64,000 nucleotides of DNA from NCBI RefSeq assembly GCF_009769165.1, contig NZ_CP043476.1:744001-808000 (forward strand), written 5' to 3'. Below, piece by piece: positions 28,065 to 37,061 of the stretch. Origin of the DNA: Xanthomonas hyacinthi (GTDB lineage: Bacteria; Pseudomonadota; Gammaproteobacteria; Xanthomonadales; Xanthomonadaceae). Each line of letters begins with the position of its first letter. Within the stretch, counting starts at the first letter, position 1. The position numbers were made by a program, and so were the translations under genes. The notes beneath the pieces were generated by a model. The model searched no databases, was not told where the DNA came from, and saw only the letters and a list, made by a program, of their open reading frames with translations.

Positions 28065-30503
28065 TCATTGCGCCGGAGGGGTGGACGCCGCGTCGGCAGG
28101 CGGCGTTTCTTTCTTCTTGTCCAGGCCGAACCAGCTGCGCCAGCCGCCGCCATGGCTCTCTTCGCCATCGGCGGACTGCGCCTGCTCGGGCAGCGCCTGC
28201 GGCGGCGCGCACGGCGCATACGCCGGGGCGAAGCCGACCACGAACGGGAACTGGCGCGCGCCGGGACAGCTGGCGTCGGTGCTGTTGCTGCCGGCCGGGT
28301 CCATCCACTGCCAGTCGATGCCCTTGCCCTGCACCTTCAGCGGCGAACTCGGCAGCCGCGCGAAGATGCCCGACCACACCCGCATCGCGCCGGTGGCGCC
28401 GTACAGGCCGGTCTGCTTGTTCTGGTCGTTGCCGATCCAGATCACCGCCAGATGATCGCCGGTGTAGCCGGCGTACCAGCTGTCCACGCCATCGTTGCTG
28501 GTGCCGGTCTTGCCAGCCGGGGACAGCTTGCCCAGGCCGTCGCCGAGCAGCTGCCGCGCGGTGCCGTTGCTGACCACCTGCTGCAGCGCCAGTCCGACCA
28601 GGTTGGCGGCGACCGAATCGCCTGCCTGCGCCGGCGCCGGGGCCTTGTCGTAGCGCTTGAGCAGCTTGCCCTGCGGATCGAGCACACCGCGCACCGCATG
28701 CAGCGGCTGGATCTCGCCGCCGGAGGCGAGGAACTGGTACAGCTGGGTCATCGCGTACGGACTCTGGTCGGTCGCGCCCAGGATCAGCGACGGATTGTTC
28801 TCGGCCTCGAGCCCGGCCAGCACCTTGATCAGCTGCGCCACCCGCTCCGGCCCGACCTGCATGCCGATCCGCACCGTGGCCTGGTTGTACGAATGCGCCA
28901 GCGCATCGACCAGGCGCACCGTGCCGTGGCTGCGGTTGTCGGCATTGCCCGGGGTCCAGCGCTTGCCGCGGCTGAGCTGCACCGTCACCGGCGCATCGTC
29001 GACCCAGCTGGCCAGCGAGTAGTGGTCCGGCTGCGCCAGCGCCAGCAGGTACACGAACGGCTTGAGCAGCGAACCGACCTGGCGCTGCGCCTCGATCGCG
29101 CGATTGAAGCCGGGCTGCGACACGTCGCGGCTGCCAACCACCGCCAGCACGTCGCCGTTGTGGGTGTCGGTCAGCACCAGCCCGGCCTGCAGCGGCGGCC
29201 GCTTCTTGTTGGTTCCCAGCGCGGTGAGGGTGCGCGTCACCGCGCCTTCGGCATAGGCCTGCGCCGACGGCGACATGCCGGTCAGCACGCTCAGCCCGGC
29301 GCCCTGCAGCGCGCTTTCCGGGTAGTCGCGCGCCAGCTGGCGGCGCACCAGGTCCACGTAGGCCGGGAAGCGGTTGGCCGCGACCAGGCCCGGACTGGCC
29401 GGCACCCCCAACGGCGCGGCCAGCGCCTGGCGGTAGGTGGGTTCGTCGATCAACTCGCTCTCGCGCAGCTTGCCGAGCACGAAGTTGCGCCGGTCCAGCG
29501 CGCGCTCGGGGAAGCGCCGCGGGTCGTAGTAGGACGGCCCCTTGACCAGGCCGATCAGCAGCGCCACCTGTTCCGGCGGCAGCGCATCCAGTTCGCGCCC
29601 GAACCAGAATTCCGCGCCCGAGGCCACGCCGTGGATCGCCTGGCTGCCGCGCTGGCCGAGGTACACCTGGTTCAGATAGGCCTCCAGGATGGTGCGCTTG
29701 TCGTAGCGCGCTTCCATGATCAGCGCGTAAAGGATCTCGTTGAACTTGCGGGTGAGCGTCTGTTCCTTGCCGATGCCGAGCAGGCCGCTGCGCGCCAGCT
29801 GCTGGGTCAGGGTGCTGGCGCCCTGCCGGCTCTTGCCGCCGGAGCGCACCATCACCCACGCCGCGCGCAGCATGCCGCTGAGGTCGATGCCGTGGTGGTA
29901 GTTGAAGTCGCGGTCTTCCACCGCCTGCAGGCCGGTGACCAGCAGCTCGGGCACTTCGTCCACCCGCACCAGCCGCCGCTCTTCCTGCTTTTGCCCGTAC
30001 AAGGTGGCGATGCGCGCCGGATCCAGCCGCGCGACAGTCAGCGACTTGCGTGTCTGCGCATCGCGCAACGCCGCCACGCGGCCGCCGGACAGGCTCACTT
30101 CCACGCGCCGGGGCGCGACCCGGCCATCCACGTCGATGTAGCCGCGGCTGGCGATGACGAAGCGGCTGCCGTCCTGCTGGTAGCTGCCGGGGCGCTGCGC
30201 GCCGGCGTCCTCGCGGTAGCTGGCCGCGTCCAGCTCGGTCTTCAGCGTCTGCGCGTCCATCGCCGTGTCCGCCGCCAGCGCCAGCGGGCGGGCGTAGACC
30301 CGGGTCGGAATCTGCCAGCGCAGCTCGCCGAAGCGCTGCGTCACCTGCTTGTTCAGATAGACCGTGTACGGGATCAGGAAGCCCAGGCCCAGCGCGGTCG
30401 CGGCCAGGCCCCAGGTGAGCAGGCGCCGGCGCCAGGGCGAGGCGCCGCTGTCGAGATCGTCGGTGTCCTGATCGTCGGTATCGTCGTCGTAGCGTCGTGG
30501 CAC
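28065..30503 (-). CDS. mrcB: Bifunctional penicillin-binding protein 1B
   Basis: An 812-residue class A PBP making and cross-linking peptidoglycan. An Asp-rich cytoplasmic tail (residues 1-20) and a membrane anchor at about 28-50 come first. The UB2H-like region follows, then the GT51 domain with catalytic E196 (AVEDRDFNYHHG) and GASTLTQQLARS. The transpeptidase has S478-x-x-K481 (GSLLKPF), SYNQ and KTGTS. All catalytic motifs are intact and the length is normal. The C-terminal tail is Pro/Glu/Ala-rich. The lipoprotein gene follows immediately. The gene is divergent from the two-domain glycosyltransferase with a 93-nt gap. Confidence 0.96.
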   Translation of the reverse strand: MPRRYDDDTDDQDTDDLDSGASPWRRRLLTWGLAATALGLGFLIPYTVYLNKQVTQRFGELRWQIPTRVYARPLALAADTAMDAQTLKTELDAASYREDAGAQRPGSYQQDGSRFVIASRGYIDVDGRVAPRRVEVSLSGGRVAALRDAQTRKSLTVARLDPARIATLYGQKQEERRLVRVDEVPELLVTGLQAVEDRDFNYHHGIDLSGMLRAAWVMVRSGGKSRQGASTLTQQLARSGLLGIGKEQTLTRKFNEILYALIMEARYDKRTILEAYLNQVYLGQRGSQAIHGVASGAEFWFGRELDALPPEQVALLIGLVKGPSYYDPRRFPERALDRRNFVLGKLRESELIDEPTYRQALAAPLGVPASPGLVAANRFPAYVDLVRRQLARDYPESALQGAGLSVLTGMSPSAQAYAEGAVTRTLTALGTNKKRPPLQAGLVLTDTHNGDVLAVVGSRDVSQPGFNRAIEAQRQVGSLLKPFVYLLALAQPDHYSLASWVDDAPVTVQLSRGKRWTPGNADNRSHGTVRLVDALAHSYNQATVRIGMQVGPERVAQLIKVLAGLEAENNPSLILGATDQSPYAMTQLYQFLASGGEIQPLHAVRGVLDPQGKLLKRYDKAPAPAQAGDSVAANLVGLALQQVVSNGTARQLLGDGLGKLSPAGKTGTSNDGVDSWYAGYTGDHLAVIWIGNDQNKQTGLYGATGAMRVWSGIFARLPSSPLKVQGKGIDWQWMDPAGSNSTDASCPGARQFPFVVGFAPAYAPCAPPQALPEQAQSADGEESHGGGWRSWFGLDKKKETPPADAASTPPAQ

Positions 30504-30596
30504 GGGGATGCGAGAATGTAAATTCCGGCGAGTCTAGCGCAGGCCAGCAGGCAGCGCGGCGCGGGGTCCCATTTGTTTAAGCTGGAGTTGCAACGG

Positions 30597-32693
30597 ATGT
30601 CGATGTCCTGGGCGAACCTGCGCTACGCCCTGAACCGTTTTGCCGGCCTGCTGCGGCGCGGCCTGGCCAGCCTGCGCTCGCGCGGCTGGCGCAGCACCTG
30701 GCAACGGCTGCGGGTGCATGCGCAGCCGTTGCCGCCGCCGCGGCGCACGCTGTTCGCGGTCGCGCCGCAGCCGTTCGCCGCCTTCGCCGTGCCGGCCAGC
30801 GACGCGCCGCTGGCCAGCATCGTGATCCCGGTCTACAACCATGTCGCGCATACCCTCGCCTGCCTGCGTGCGTTGGCCGCGCACCCGCCGGCGGCGGCCT
30901 GCGAAATCCTGGTGATCGACGACGGCAGCAGCGACGAGACCGTGCAGTGGCTGCCGCAGATCCACGGCCTGCACTACCACGTGCGGGCGCGCAACGGCGG
31001 CTTCATCGCCACCTGCAACGACGGCGCGGCGCGCGCGCGCGGCCGCTACCTGGTGTTCCTCAACAACGACACGGTGCCGCAGCCGGGCTGGCTGGATGCG
31101 CTGCTGGACACCTTCGCGCAGGTGCCGCAGGCCGGCCTGGTCACCGCGCAACTGCTGTACCCGGACGGGCGCCTGCAGGAAGCCGGCGGCGTGGTCTTCG
31201 CCGACGGCAGCGCCTGGAGCTACGGCCGCTTCGAATCGCCGGAGGACCCGCGCTACGCCTACCTGCGCGACATCGACTACGGCGCCGGCGCGGCGCTGGC
31301 GATCGAGCGCGAACGCTTCCTGGCGCTGGGCGGTTTCGACACGCGCTACCTGCCGGCCTACTACGAAGACACCGACCTCGCCTTCGCCGTGCGCAAGGCC
31401 GGACTGCGCACCCTGCTGCAGCCGGCGAGCCAGGTGGTGCACGACGAGGGCACCAGCAACGGCACCGATACCGGCAGCGGCATCAAGGCCTATCAGGTGC
31501 GCAACCGCGGCGTGTTCGCGGCCAAATGGGCCGATGTGCTGGCGCAGCAGTTGCCGCCCGGCACCGTGCCGACCCCGGCACGGCTGCACCGCCATCAGCG
31601 CCAGGTGCTGATCCTCGACGAGGCGCTGCCGCAGCCGGATCGCGACTCGGCCTCGCTGCGCCAGCTCAACCTGATCCGCCTGCTGCTGCAGGAAGGCGCG
31701 CACGTGGTGTTGGTGCCCAGCGGCCGCGCGCACGCCAGCCGCCACAGCGAGGCGCTGCAGCGGCTCGGCGTGGAGGTGTGGTATGCGCCGTACCTGAAGA
31801 ACCTGAGCTGGTTCCTGCAGCAGCACGGCGCGCGCTTCCATGCGGTGCTGCTGGTGCGCCACCACGTCGCCCACGCCTGCCTGCCGCTGTTGCGCCGCTT
31901 CGCGCCGCAGGCGCGGCGGCTGTTCGATACCGTGGACCTGCACTACTTGCGCGAACGCCGCGGCGCCGAGCTGGCCGGTGACGCGCGGCTGCTGCGCGAG
32001 GCCGAGCGCACCCGCGCGCGCGAGCTGGAGGTGATGGCCCAGGTCGATGTCACCGTGCTGGTCAGCGGGGTCGAGCGCGGACAGCTGCAGCGCGAGGCGC
32101 CGCAGGTGCGCACCGCGCTGATTTCCAATTTGCACGAGGTTGCCGGACCGGGCCTGCCGTGGGCGCAGCGTCGCGACCTGGTGTTCGTCGGCGGCTTCCG
32201 CCATGCGCCCAACGCGGATGCGGTGCGCTGGTTCCTGCAGGAGGTGTTCGCGCCGCTGCGCGCGCTGCTGCCGCAGCTGCGCTTCCACTGCATCGGCGCC
32301 GACCTGCCCGACGAGATCCGCCGTCTCGGTGCGGCCACGCCCGGGGTGGAATTGCTCGGCTACGTGCCGGACATCGGCACCTACATGGACGACATCCGCA
32401 TCGCGGTGGCGCCGCTGCGCTTCGGCGCCGGGGTCAAGGGCAAGGTCAACCTGAGCATGGCGCATGGCCAGCCGGTGGTGGCCACACCGTGCGCGGTGGA
32501 AGGCATGCACCTGCGCCACGGCGAGGACGTGCTGATCGCCGAGACCGCGCCGCAGTTCGTCGCCGCGCTGGCGCAGCTGTACACCGACGAGGCGCTGTGG
32601 AACACGCTGGCCGGCAACGGCCTGCGCAACATCGCCACGCACTTCTCGCTGGACGCAGCGCGCGCCACGGTGCGCCAGGTGTTTCTGGACTAG
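30597..32693 (+). CDS. Two-domain glycosyltransferase (GT2 fused to GT4-like)
   Basis: A 698-residue protein. The N-terminal half (about residues 65-320) is a GT2 domain: SIVIPVYNHVAHTL, EILVIDDGSSDET, FLNNDTVPQPGWL and YYEDTDLAFAVRKAG. The C-terminal half (about 335-690) is GT-B/GT4-like, with VFVGGFRHAPNADAVRWF, GVELLGYVPDIGTYMDDI and APLRFGAGVKGKVNLSMAHG. Fusions like this usually build O-antigen or capsule chains. No polysaccharide cluster surrounds it, so the product is unknown. The ATG at 30597 has GGAG nine bases upstream; an ATG six bases later is also possible. Confidence 0.88.
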   Translation: MSMSWANLRYALNRFAGLLRRGLASLRSRGWRSTWQRLRVHAQPLPPPRRTLFAVAPQPFAAFAVPASDAPLASIVIPVYNHVAHTLACLRALAAHPPAAACEILVIDDGSSDETVQWLPQIHGLHYHVRARNGGFIATCNDGAARARGRYLVFLNNDTVPQPGWLDALLDTFAQVPQAGLVTAQLLYPDGRLQEAGGVVFADGSAWSYGRFESPEDPRYAYLRDIDYGAGAALAIERERFLALGGFDTRYLPAYYEDTDLAFAVRKAGLRTLLQPASQVVHDEGTSNGTDTGSGIKAYQVRNRGVFAAKWADVLAQQLPPGTVPTPARLHRHQRQVLILDEALPQPDRDSASLRQLNLIRLLLQEGAHVVLVPSGRAHASRHSEALQRLGVEVWYAPYLKNLSWFLQQHGARFHAVLLVRHHVAHACLPLLRRFAPQARRLFDTVDLHYLRERRGAELAGDARLLREAERTRARELEVMAQVDVTVLVSGVERGQLQREAPQVRTALISNLHEVAGPGLPWAQRRDLVFVGGFRHAPNADAVRWFLQEVFAPLRALLPQLRFHCIGADLPDEIRRLGAATPGVELLGYVPDIGTYMDDIRIAVAPLRFGAGVKGKVNLSMAHGQPVVATPCAVEGMHLRHGEDVLIAETAPQFVAALAQLYTDEALWNTLAGNGLRNIATHFSLDAARATVRQVFLD

Positions 32694-32782
32694 GGCTCTG
32701 CGCAGCTGTCGGTCTCTGCCGGCCAGCGCATAGGGAGAGGCTCGGAGCGGCCAGAATGACCGGCCGCCGCTCAACCGTATCG

Positions 32783-32860
32783 CGTCGGGGCTGAAGCCCC
32801 TCCCACAGTGCACCCAGCACGCCTGCCGCAGCCCCCTGTAGGAGCGACTTCAGCCGCGAC
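32783..32860. repeat. Pair of dispersed REP-like palindromes in opposite orientation
   Basis: GTCGGGGCTGAAGCCCCTCC (from 32785) and TGTAGGAGCGACTTCAGCCG (from 32837) are inverted copies of the GTCGCGGCTGAAG..CTCCTACA element common in Xanthomonas intergenic DNA. Each forms its own hairpin. A third partial copy lies near 32930 (GGCAGGAGCGGTTCCGG). They occupy the 375-nt gap between two convergent genes; no gene is seen in the gap. Confidence 0.75.
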
Positions 32861-33068
32861 GCGGGAGTTTGGAACTGCCGCGGCTTCGGACGCGGTCCAG
32901 GCTGAGCCTGCAATGCACCAACCAGCCCCGGCAGGAGCGGTTCCGGGTGGCCTCGGGCCATCGACCGCCACACACAGCTGCGAAACAACGCGCTTCGACA
33001 GCCATAGGAACCAATCCCAAGGCCCAGACGGCCCTCCTGCAGGAATCGAGGTCCCCGCGCAACGCCGC

Positions 33069-34598
33069 TCAACGCCCAGGCGACAGGCTGCGCAAGCGGC
33101 GCGCGAACGCCGCCAGCTCCGGCGTGGCCGGATCGATCGCGCGAGCGCGGCTCAGCGCCTGCCGCGCGAAGTCGGCATCGCCGGCGCTCAGGCGCTCGTC
33201 GCCGACCGCGAGCCAGCGCTGCGCCAGACGCCGGCGCGCCGCGGCCACGCCGTTGCCGCCCGGCGCCAGCGCGCGCCAGGCGTCGTAGCACGCGCTCGCC
33301 GCCAGCACCCGGTTGCCGCGCAATTCATCGTCGAAGCAGCGCCGCAGCGCCGCCAGCACGCGCTGCTCGGCGCTGCGCACGCGCGCATCGCGCGGCGCCA
33401 GCACCTGCGCCGCGAGCAGGGTGTCGTAGGCGCTGGCGCCGGGCGGGGTCAGCCAGTCGCCACGCGCTTCGGCCGCCTGCAAGGCCGCCAGCAAGGCCTG
33501 CAGGCGCCGCTCGCGCTCGGCCGGCGACAGCTGCGAATGCAGCGTGGCCTGGCGCTGCCGCGCCCGCGACAGCGCCTGCCGCGCGTCGGCCAACGCACGG
33601 TTGTCGGGCGCCACCGCCTGCCCCTTCTGCAGCGCACGCTCAGCCTCGGCGAAACGGAAATCGGCGGCCGCGCGCGTGGCCTGCGCCGCGTACGCCGCGG
33701 CCACGCGTTCGGCGCCGTCGCGCGCCCCGGCGGCATCGGGAGCGGCGGCGCGCAGCTTGGCGAAGGCGCGCGCCGCCGCGTCCAGCCGCTGCCGGCGCAG
33801 GGCCGACTCGGCCTCGCGCTGCAAGGCTTGCAGCGCGCGATTGAGCGCGGCCTGCGCCGCCGGCAGCTCGACGTGCCCGGGGTCATAGGCGCGGGCGCTG
33901 TCCACCAGTGCTGCGGCGGCCGCCACCTCACCGCGCGCCAGCGCCGCCTGCGCGCGCTGCAGCAGTTCCGACAGCGCATCCTCGCGGCCTTCCAGCGCTT
34001 CGGTGCGTTCCGGAGCGAACTCCAGCACCTGCCGGTACAGCGGCAAGGCCGCGTTGGGCGCGCCATCCAGGCGGCCCTCGCGGCGCGCCTGCGCCGCCCG
34101 TTGCAGCAGTTGGTCGAGGCCGGCATGCGCGGCCTCGCGCTGGCGCAAGACGGCGTCGATGCGGTCGGCCTCGGCGCGCGGCACCTGCAGCGCGCGCGCC
34201 AGCGCCAGCGCCGAGCGCACCTGCGCATAGCGCCCGACGGCCAGCGCCGCACGCGCCTGGCCGAGCGCGGCGCGGCCGGTCGCGGCGAGTCCGGCGCGCG
34301 CCTGCAGGCGGTCGCCGTCCAGCGCCAGCGCCGCCTCGAAGCGCTCGCGCGCGCCGCTGCCGTCGGCGGCGCTGAGGCGGCCGGCGCGCAACGCGGCGTT
34401 GCCCTGGTCGAGCAGTTGCTGGATGCGCGTCTCCGGCCACAGCAGATCGGCCAGCGGGCGGCGGAACATCACCAGCGCCATCGCCGCCAGCAGCAAGGCC
34501 GCCAGCGCCCAGCGCCAGACCCGGCGATCGCGCCACAGCGGCACCGGCCGCGGCGGGCGCCGGGGTTCGTCCCTGACCTGATCTGGCGGCGTGCTCAC
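33069..34598 (-). CDS. Membrane-anchored TPR-like repeat protein
   Basis: A 509-residue protein starting at GTG. Residues 1-28 are charged and Pro/Arg-rich, residues 30-46 form one membrane segment (WALAALLLAAMALVMF), and the rest is Ala/Arg-rich helical repeat (for example FEAALALDGDRLQARAGLA, AERALQKGQAVAPDNRALAD). The spacing suggests degenerate tetratricopeptide repeats in the periplasm. A partner cannot be named. The composition is very Ala-rich, and similar scores can arise by chance, but the long frame, anchor and repeat periodicity support a real gene. It is 63 nt downstream of relA on the same strand. Confidence 0.75.
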   Translation of the reverse strand: MSTPPDQVRDEPRRPPRPVPLWRDRRVWRWALAALLLAAMALVMFRRPLADLLWPETRIQQLLDQGNAALRAGRLSAADGSGARERFEAALALDGDRLQARAGLAATGRAALGQARAALAVGRYAQVRSALALARALQVPRAEADRIDAVLRQREAAHAGLDQLLQRAAQARREGRLDGAPNAALPLYRQVLEFAPERTEALEGREDALSELLQRAQAALARGEVAAAAALVDSARAYDPGHVELPAAQAALNRALQALQREAESALRRQRLDAAARAFAKLRAAAPDAAGARDGAERVAAAYAAQATRAAADFRFAEAERALQKGQAVAPDNRALADARQALSRARQRQATLHSQLSPAERERRLQALLAALQAAEARGDWLTPPGASAYDTLLAAQVLAPRDARVRSAEQRVLAALRRCFDDELRGNRVLAASACYDAWRALAPGGNGVAAARRRLAQRWLAVGDERLSAGDADFARQALSRARAIDPATPELAAFARRLRSLSPGR

Positions 34599-34661
34599 CG
34601 CACAAGCTTAGCGCGCGTGCCTGGCAAGACCATGCATGCGCCCGGCCCGCGCGGCCGGCGT

Positions 34662-36818
34662 TCAACCCAGGCGCCGCGCCTCATCCACGCCGGGCAGCGC
34701 GTCGAGCTTGCCGAGCAGGGTCGACAGCTGGCCGTAGTCGCCGACCTTCAAGCGCAGCCGCAGCTGGGTGCGGCCGCTGTCGCGCACGTTGTCGCTGTTG
34801 ATCTCCAGCACGTGGGCATCCTCCTGCGCGATCAGGTTGGTGATGTCCTTGAGCAGCCAGCGCCGGTCCATCGCCCGCACCAGCACGTCGACCTCGTAGC
34901 CGCCGCCGGCCTGGCCCCACTCCACCGGCAGCACCCGTTGCGGATTGCCGGCGGCGAGCCGGGCGAAGACGGCGCAGTCGATGCGGTGCACGGTGACGCC
35001 GCGGGTGCGGGTCAGGTAGCCGGCGATCGGCTCGCCGGCGACCGGCTGGCAGCAGCGTGCCAGCTGCACCAGCAGATTGCCCACGCCCTGCACGGTGAAC
35101 TTGGACTTGGTCAATCCGCTGCGGCGTGCGCTCGGCCGCGGCGGCGCCGGCGCGGCCGGCTGCGCCACGGCGCGCTCGGCCTCGTGCAGGGCGCGGCCGA
35201 CCTGGCTGGGGCCGACGTCGCCGAGCGCGACCTGGATGTACAGCTCCTCGATGCCGTCGGCATGGAACTTCTTCGCCGCCGGCAGCAGGTCGGCGTGCTG
35301 CAGGCCCAGGCGCTTGAGTTCGCGTTCGAGCAGGTCCTTGCCGGCCTGCACGTTGCGCACACGATCGAGCTTGTGGAACCAGGCACGCACCTTGTCGCGC
35401 GAGCGGCCGCTGGCCAGGTAGCCGTTGGCCGGCAGCAGCCAGTCGCGGCGCGGCGCGGCCTCCTTGCCGGTCAGGATCTCGACGCGGTCGCCGCTGCGCA
35501 GCTTGTGGGTCAGCGGCACGATGCGGTTGTTGACCTTGGCGCCGCGGCAGCGGTGCCCGACCATGGTGTGCACGTGGTAGGCGAAATCCAGCGGCGTGGC
35601 GCCCTGCGGCAGATCGATCACCTCACCCATCGGGGTCAGCGCATAGACCCGGTCCTCGACCAGCTCGGCATCGAGCGCGCCGGCCAGCCCGCCCTGCTCG
35701 CCGTCCTGCGACTGTTCCAGCAGCTGCCGCATCCAGGTGATCTTGCGGTCGAACGCCTTCTCCGCGCCCTTGCCGCCTTCCTTGTATTTCCAGTGCGCGG
35801 CCACGCCCAGTTCGGCCTGCGCGTGCATCTCGTGGGTGCGGATCTGCACCTCGATCGTGCGCCCTTCCGGGCCGACCACGGCGGTGTGCAGCGAGCGGTA
35901 GTCGTTGGCCTTGGGCCGCGCGATGTAGTCGTCGAACTCGCTGGGCACCGGCGCCCACAGCGCGTGCACCACGCCCAGCGCGGCATAGCAGGCGGCGACG
36001 TCGTCGACCATCACCCGCACCGCGCGCAGGTCGTACAGCTGGTCGAAGGCCAGCCGCTTCTTCTGCATCTTCCGCCAGATGCTGTAGATGTGCTTGGGCC
36101 GGCCGCTGATCTCCGCATGCAGGCCCTGCTCGCCCAGCGCCTTGGACAGGATCTTCTTGACCGCCTCGATGTAGCGCTCGCGCGCCACCCGGCTCTCGTC
36201 CACCTCGCGCGCGATGCGCCGGTAGGTGTCCGGCTCCAGGTGGCGGAACGCCAGGTCCTCCAGTTCCCACTTCAACTGCCAGATGCCCAGGCGGTTGGCC
36301 AGCGGCGCGTGGATGTCGCGGGTCAGCTGCGCCAGCGCGCGGCGCTGCGCCTCGGGCAGCTTGTCGGCCACGCGCATCTTCGCCAGTTGCCGCGCCAACA
36401 GGATCGGCACCACGCGCAGATCCTGCACGATCGACAGCAGCAGCCGGCGCAGGCCCTCGCTGTTGCGCCCGGCCTCGCGCCCGGCGTGCAGCGCCCAGAC
36501 CTGGTCGGCCGCGTCCTGTCCATCGAGCAGGCCACCGACCGCCTGCGCGCGTGCCGGCGGCGCGACCGGCAACTGCGCCAGCTGCGCGCGCAACCCCGGC
36601 AGGTCGAACAGCAACGCGGCCAGCAGCGCCGCTTCGTCGGCAGACAGCAGCGCCAGCGCGTCCAGCGTATCGGCCAGCACCGGCCACGGCGCGCGCGCGG
36701 CCGGTTCCGGCTGCGCATGCCAGGCCTGCAGCAACGCCTCGCGCAGCGCGGGCGCCAGCGCTGCGGCAGCCGGACGCTGCAGCAGCGCCTCCAGGCCGTG
36801 ATGAGCGAAGAGAGTCAA
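34662..36818 (-). CDS. relA: GTP pyrophosphokinase (ppGpp synthetase I)
   Basis: A 718-residue RelA that makes (p)ppGpp on amino-acid starvation at the ribosome. The N-terminal hydrolase-like region lacks the HD metal motif, so it should be synthetase-only. The synthetase domain has GRPKHIYSIWRKM, FDQLYDLRAVRVMV and RPKANDYRSLHTAV, then a TGS domain (VYALTPMGEVIDLPQGATPL) and a C-terminal ACT domain (VRAMDRRWLLKDITNLIAQE). The start appears to be TTG at 36818 with no good ribosome site; no ATG or GTG fits further in without cutting conserved sequence. It is divergent from the candidate effector gene. Confidence 0.93.
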   Translation of the reverse strand: MTLFAHHGLEALLQRPAAAALAPALREALLQAWHAQPEPAARAPWPVLADTLDALALLSADEAALLAALLFDLPGLRAQLAQLPVAPPARAQAVGGLLDGQDAADQVWALHAGREAGRNSEGLRRLLLSIVQDLRVVPILLARQLAKMRVADKLPEAQRRALAQLTRDIHAPLANRLGIWQLKWELEDLAFRHLEPDTYRRIAREVDESRVARERYIEAVKKILSKALGEQGLHAEISGRPKHIYSIWRKMQKKRLAFDQLYDLRAVRVMVDDVAACYAALGVVHALWAPVPSEFDDYIARPKANDYRSLHTAVVGPEGRTIEVQIRTHEMHAQAELGVAAHWKYKEGGKGAEKAFDRKITWMRQLLEQSQDGEQGGLAGALDAELVEDRVYALTPMGEVIDLPQGATPLDFAYHVHTMVGHRCRGAKVNNRIVPLTHKLRSGDRVEILTGKEAAPRRDWLLPANGYLASGRSRDKVRAWFHKLDRVRNVQAGKDLLERELKRLGLQHADLLPAAKKFHADGIEELYIQVALGDVGPSQVGRALHEAERAVAQPAAPAPPRPSARRSGLTKSKFTVQGVGNLLVQLARCCQPVAGEPIAGYLTRTRGVTVHRIDCAVFARLAAGNPQRVLPVEWGQAGGGYEVDVLVRAMDRRWLLKDITNLIAQEDAHVLEINSDNVRDSGRTQLRLRLKVGDYGQLSTLLGKLDALPGVDEARRLG

Positions 36819-36970
36819 GGAGCGAGGGTCGCGATGAGGGATGCCGATACACTAACCCGCTTGCGCTGCGCGTCACAATCGCCCCGGCCCGAGCAGCGCC
36901 CCCCAGGATTCCGGGCCAGGCGCGCGCGCTGCCGGCTTGCGCCGCGCGGCGCGGCGCAAGCCGCCACGTT

Positions 36971-37032
36971 TTCGCCTGCGCCGATGACATTTCGTCTCTG
37001 CCGCTCGATCGCGCAGCGCCTCGTCCTAGGCT
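36971..37032 (+). promoter_or_regulatory. PIP box and -10 element (HrpX-type promoter)
   Basis: TTCGC (36971-36975), exactly 15 nt, TTCGT (36991-36995) matches the plant-inducible promoter consensus TTCGB-N15-TTCGB. A -10 of the YANNNT form, TAGGCT (37027-37032), begins 31 nt further, within the required 30-32 nt spacing. It stands 30 nt ahead of the effector ATG. The rest of the gap to relA shows nothing else. Confidence 0.88.
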
Positions 37033-37061
37033 CATGCACCGCCTTTCGGTCGAACGACGCC

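Noticed and set aside
32808..37061. A 1764-codon open frame on the plus strand running through relA and the TPR-like gene
   Set aside because: The part before 37062 is an antisense shadow of two clear minus-strand genes, rich in Arg/Gln/Ala. Only the effector portion has its own promoter and natural composition.
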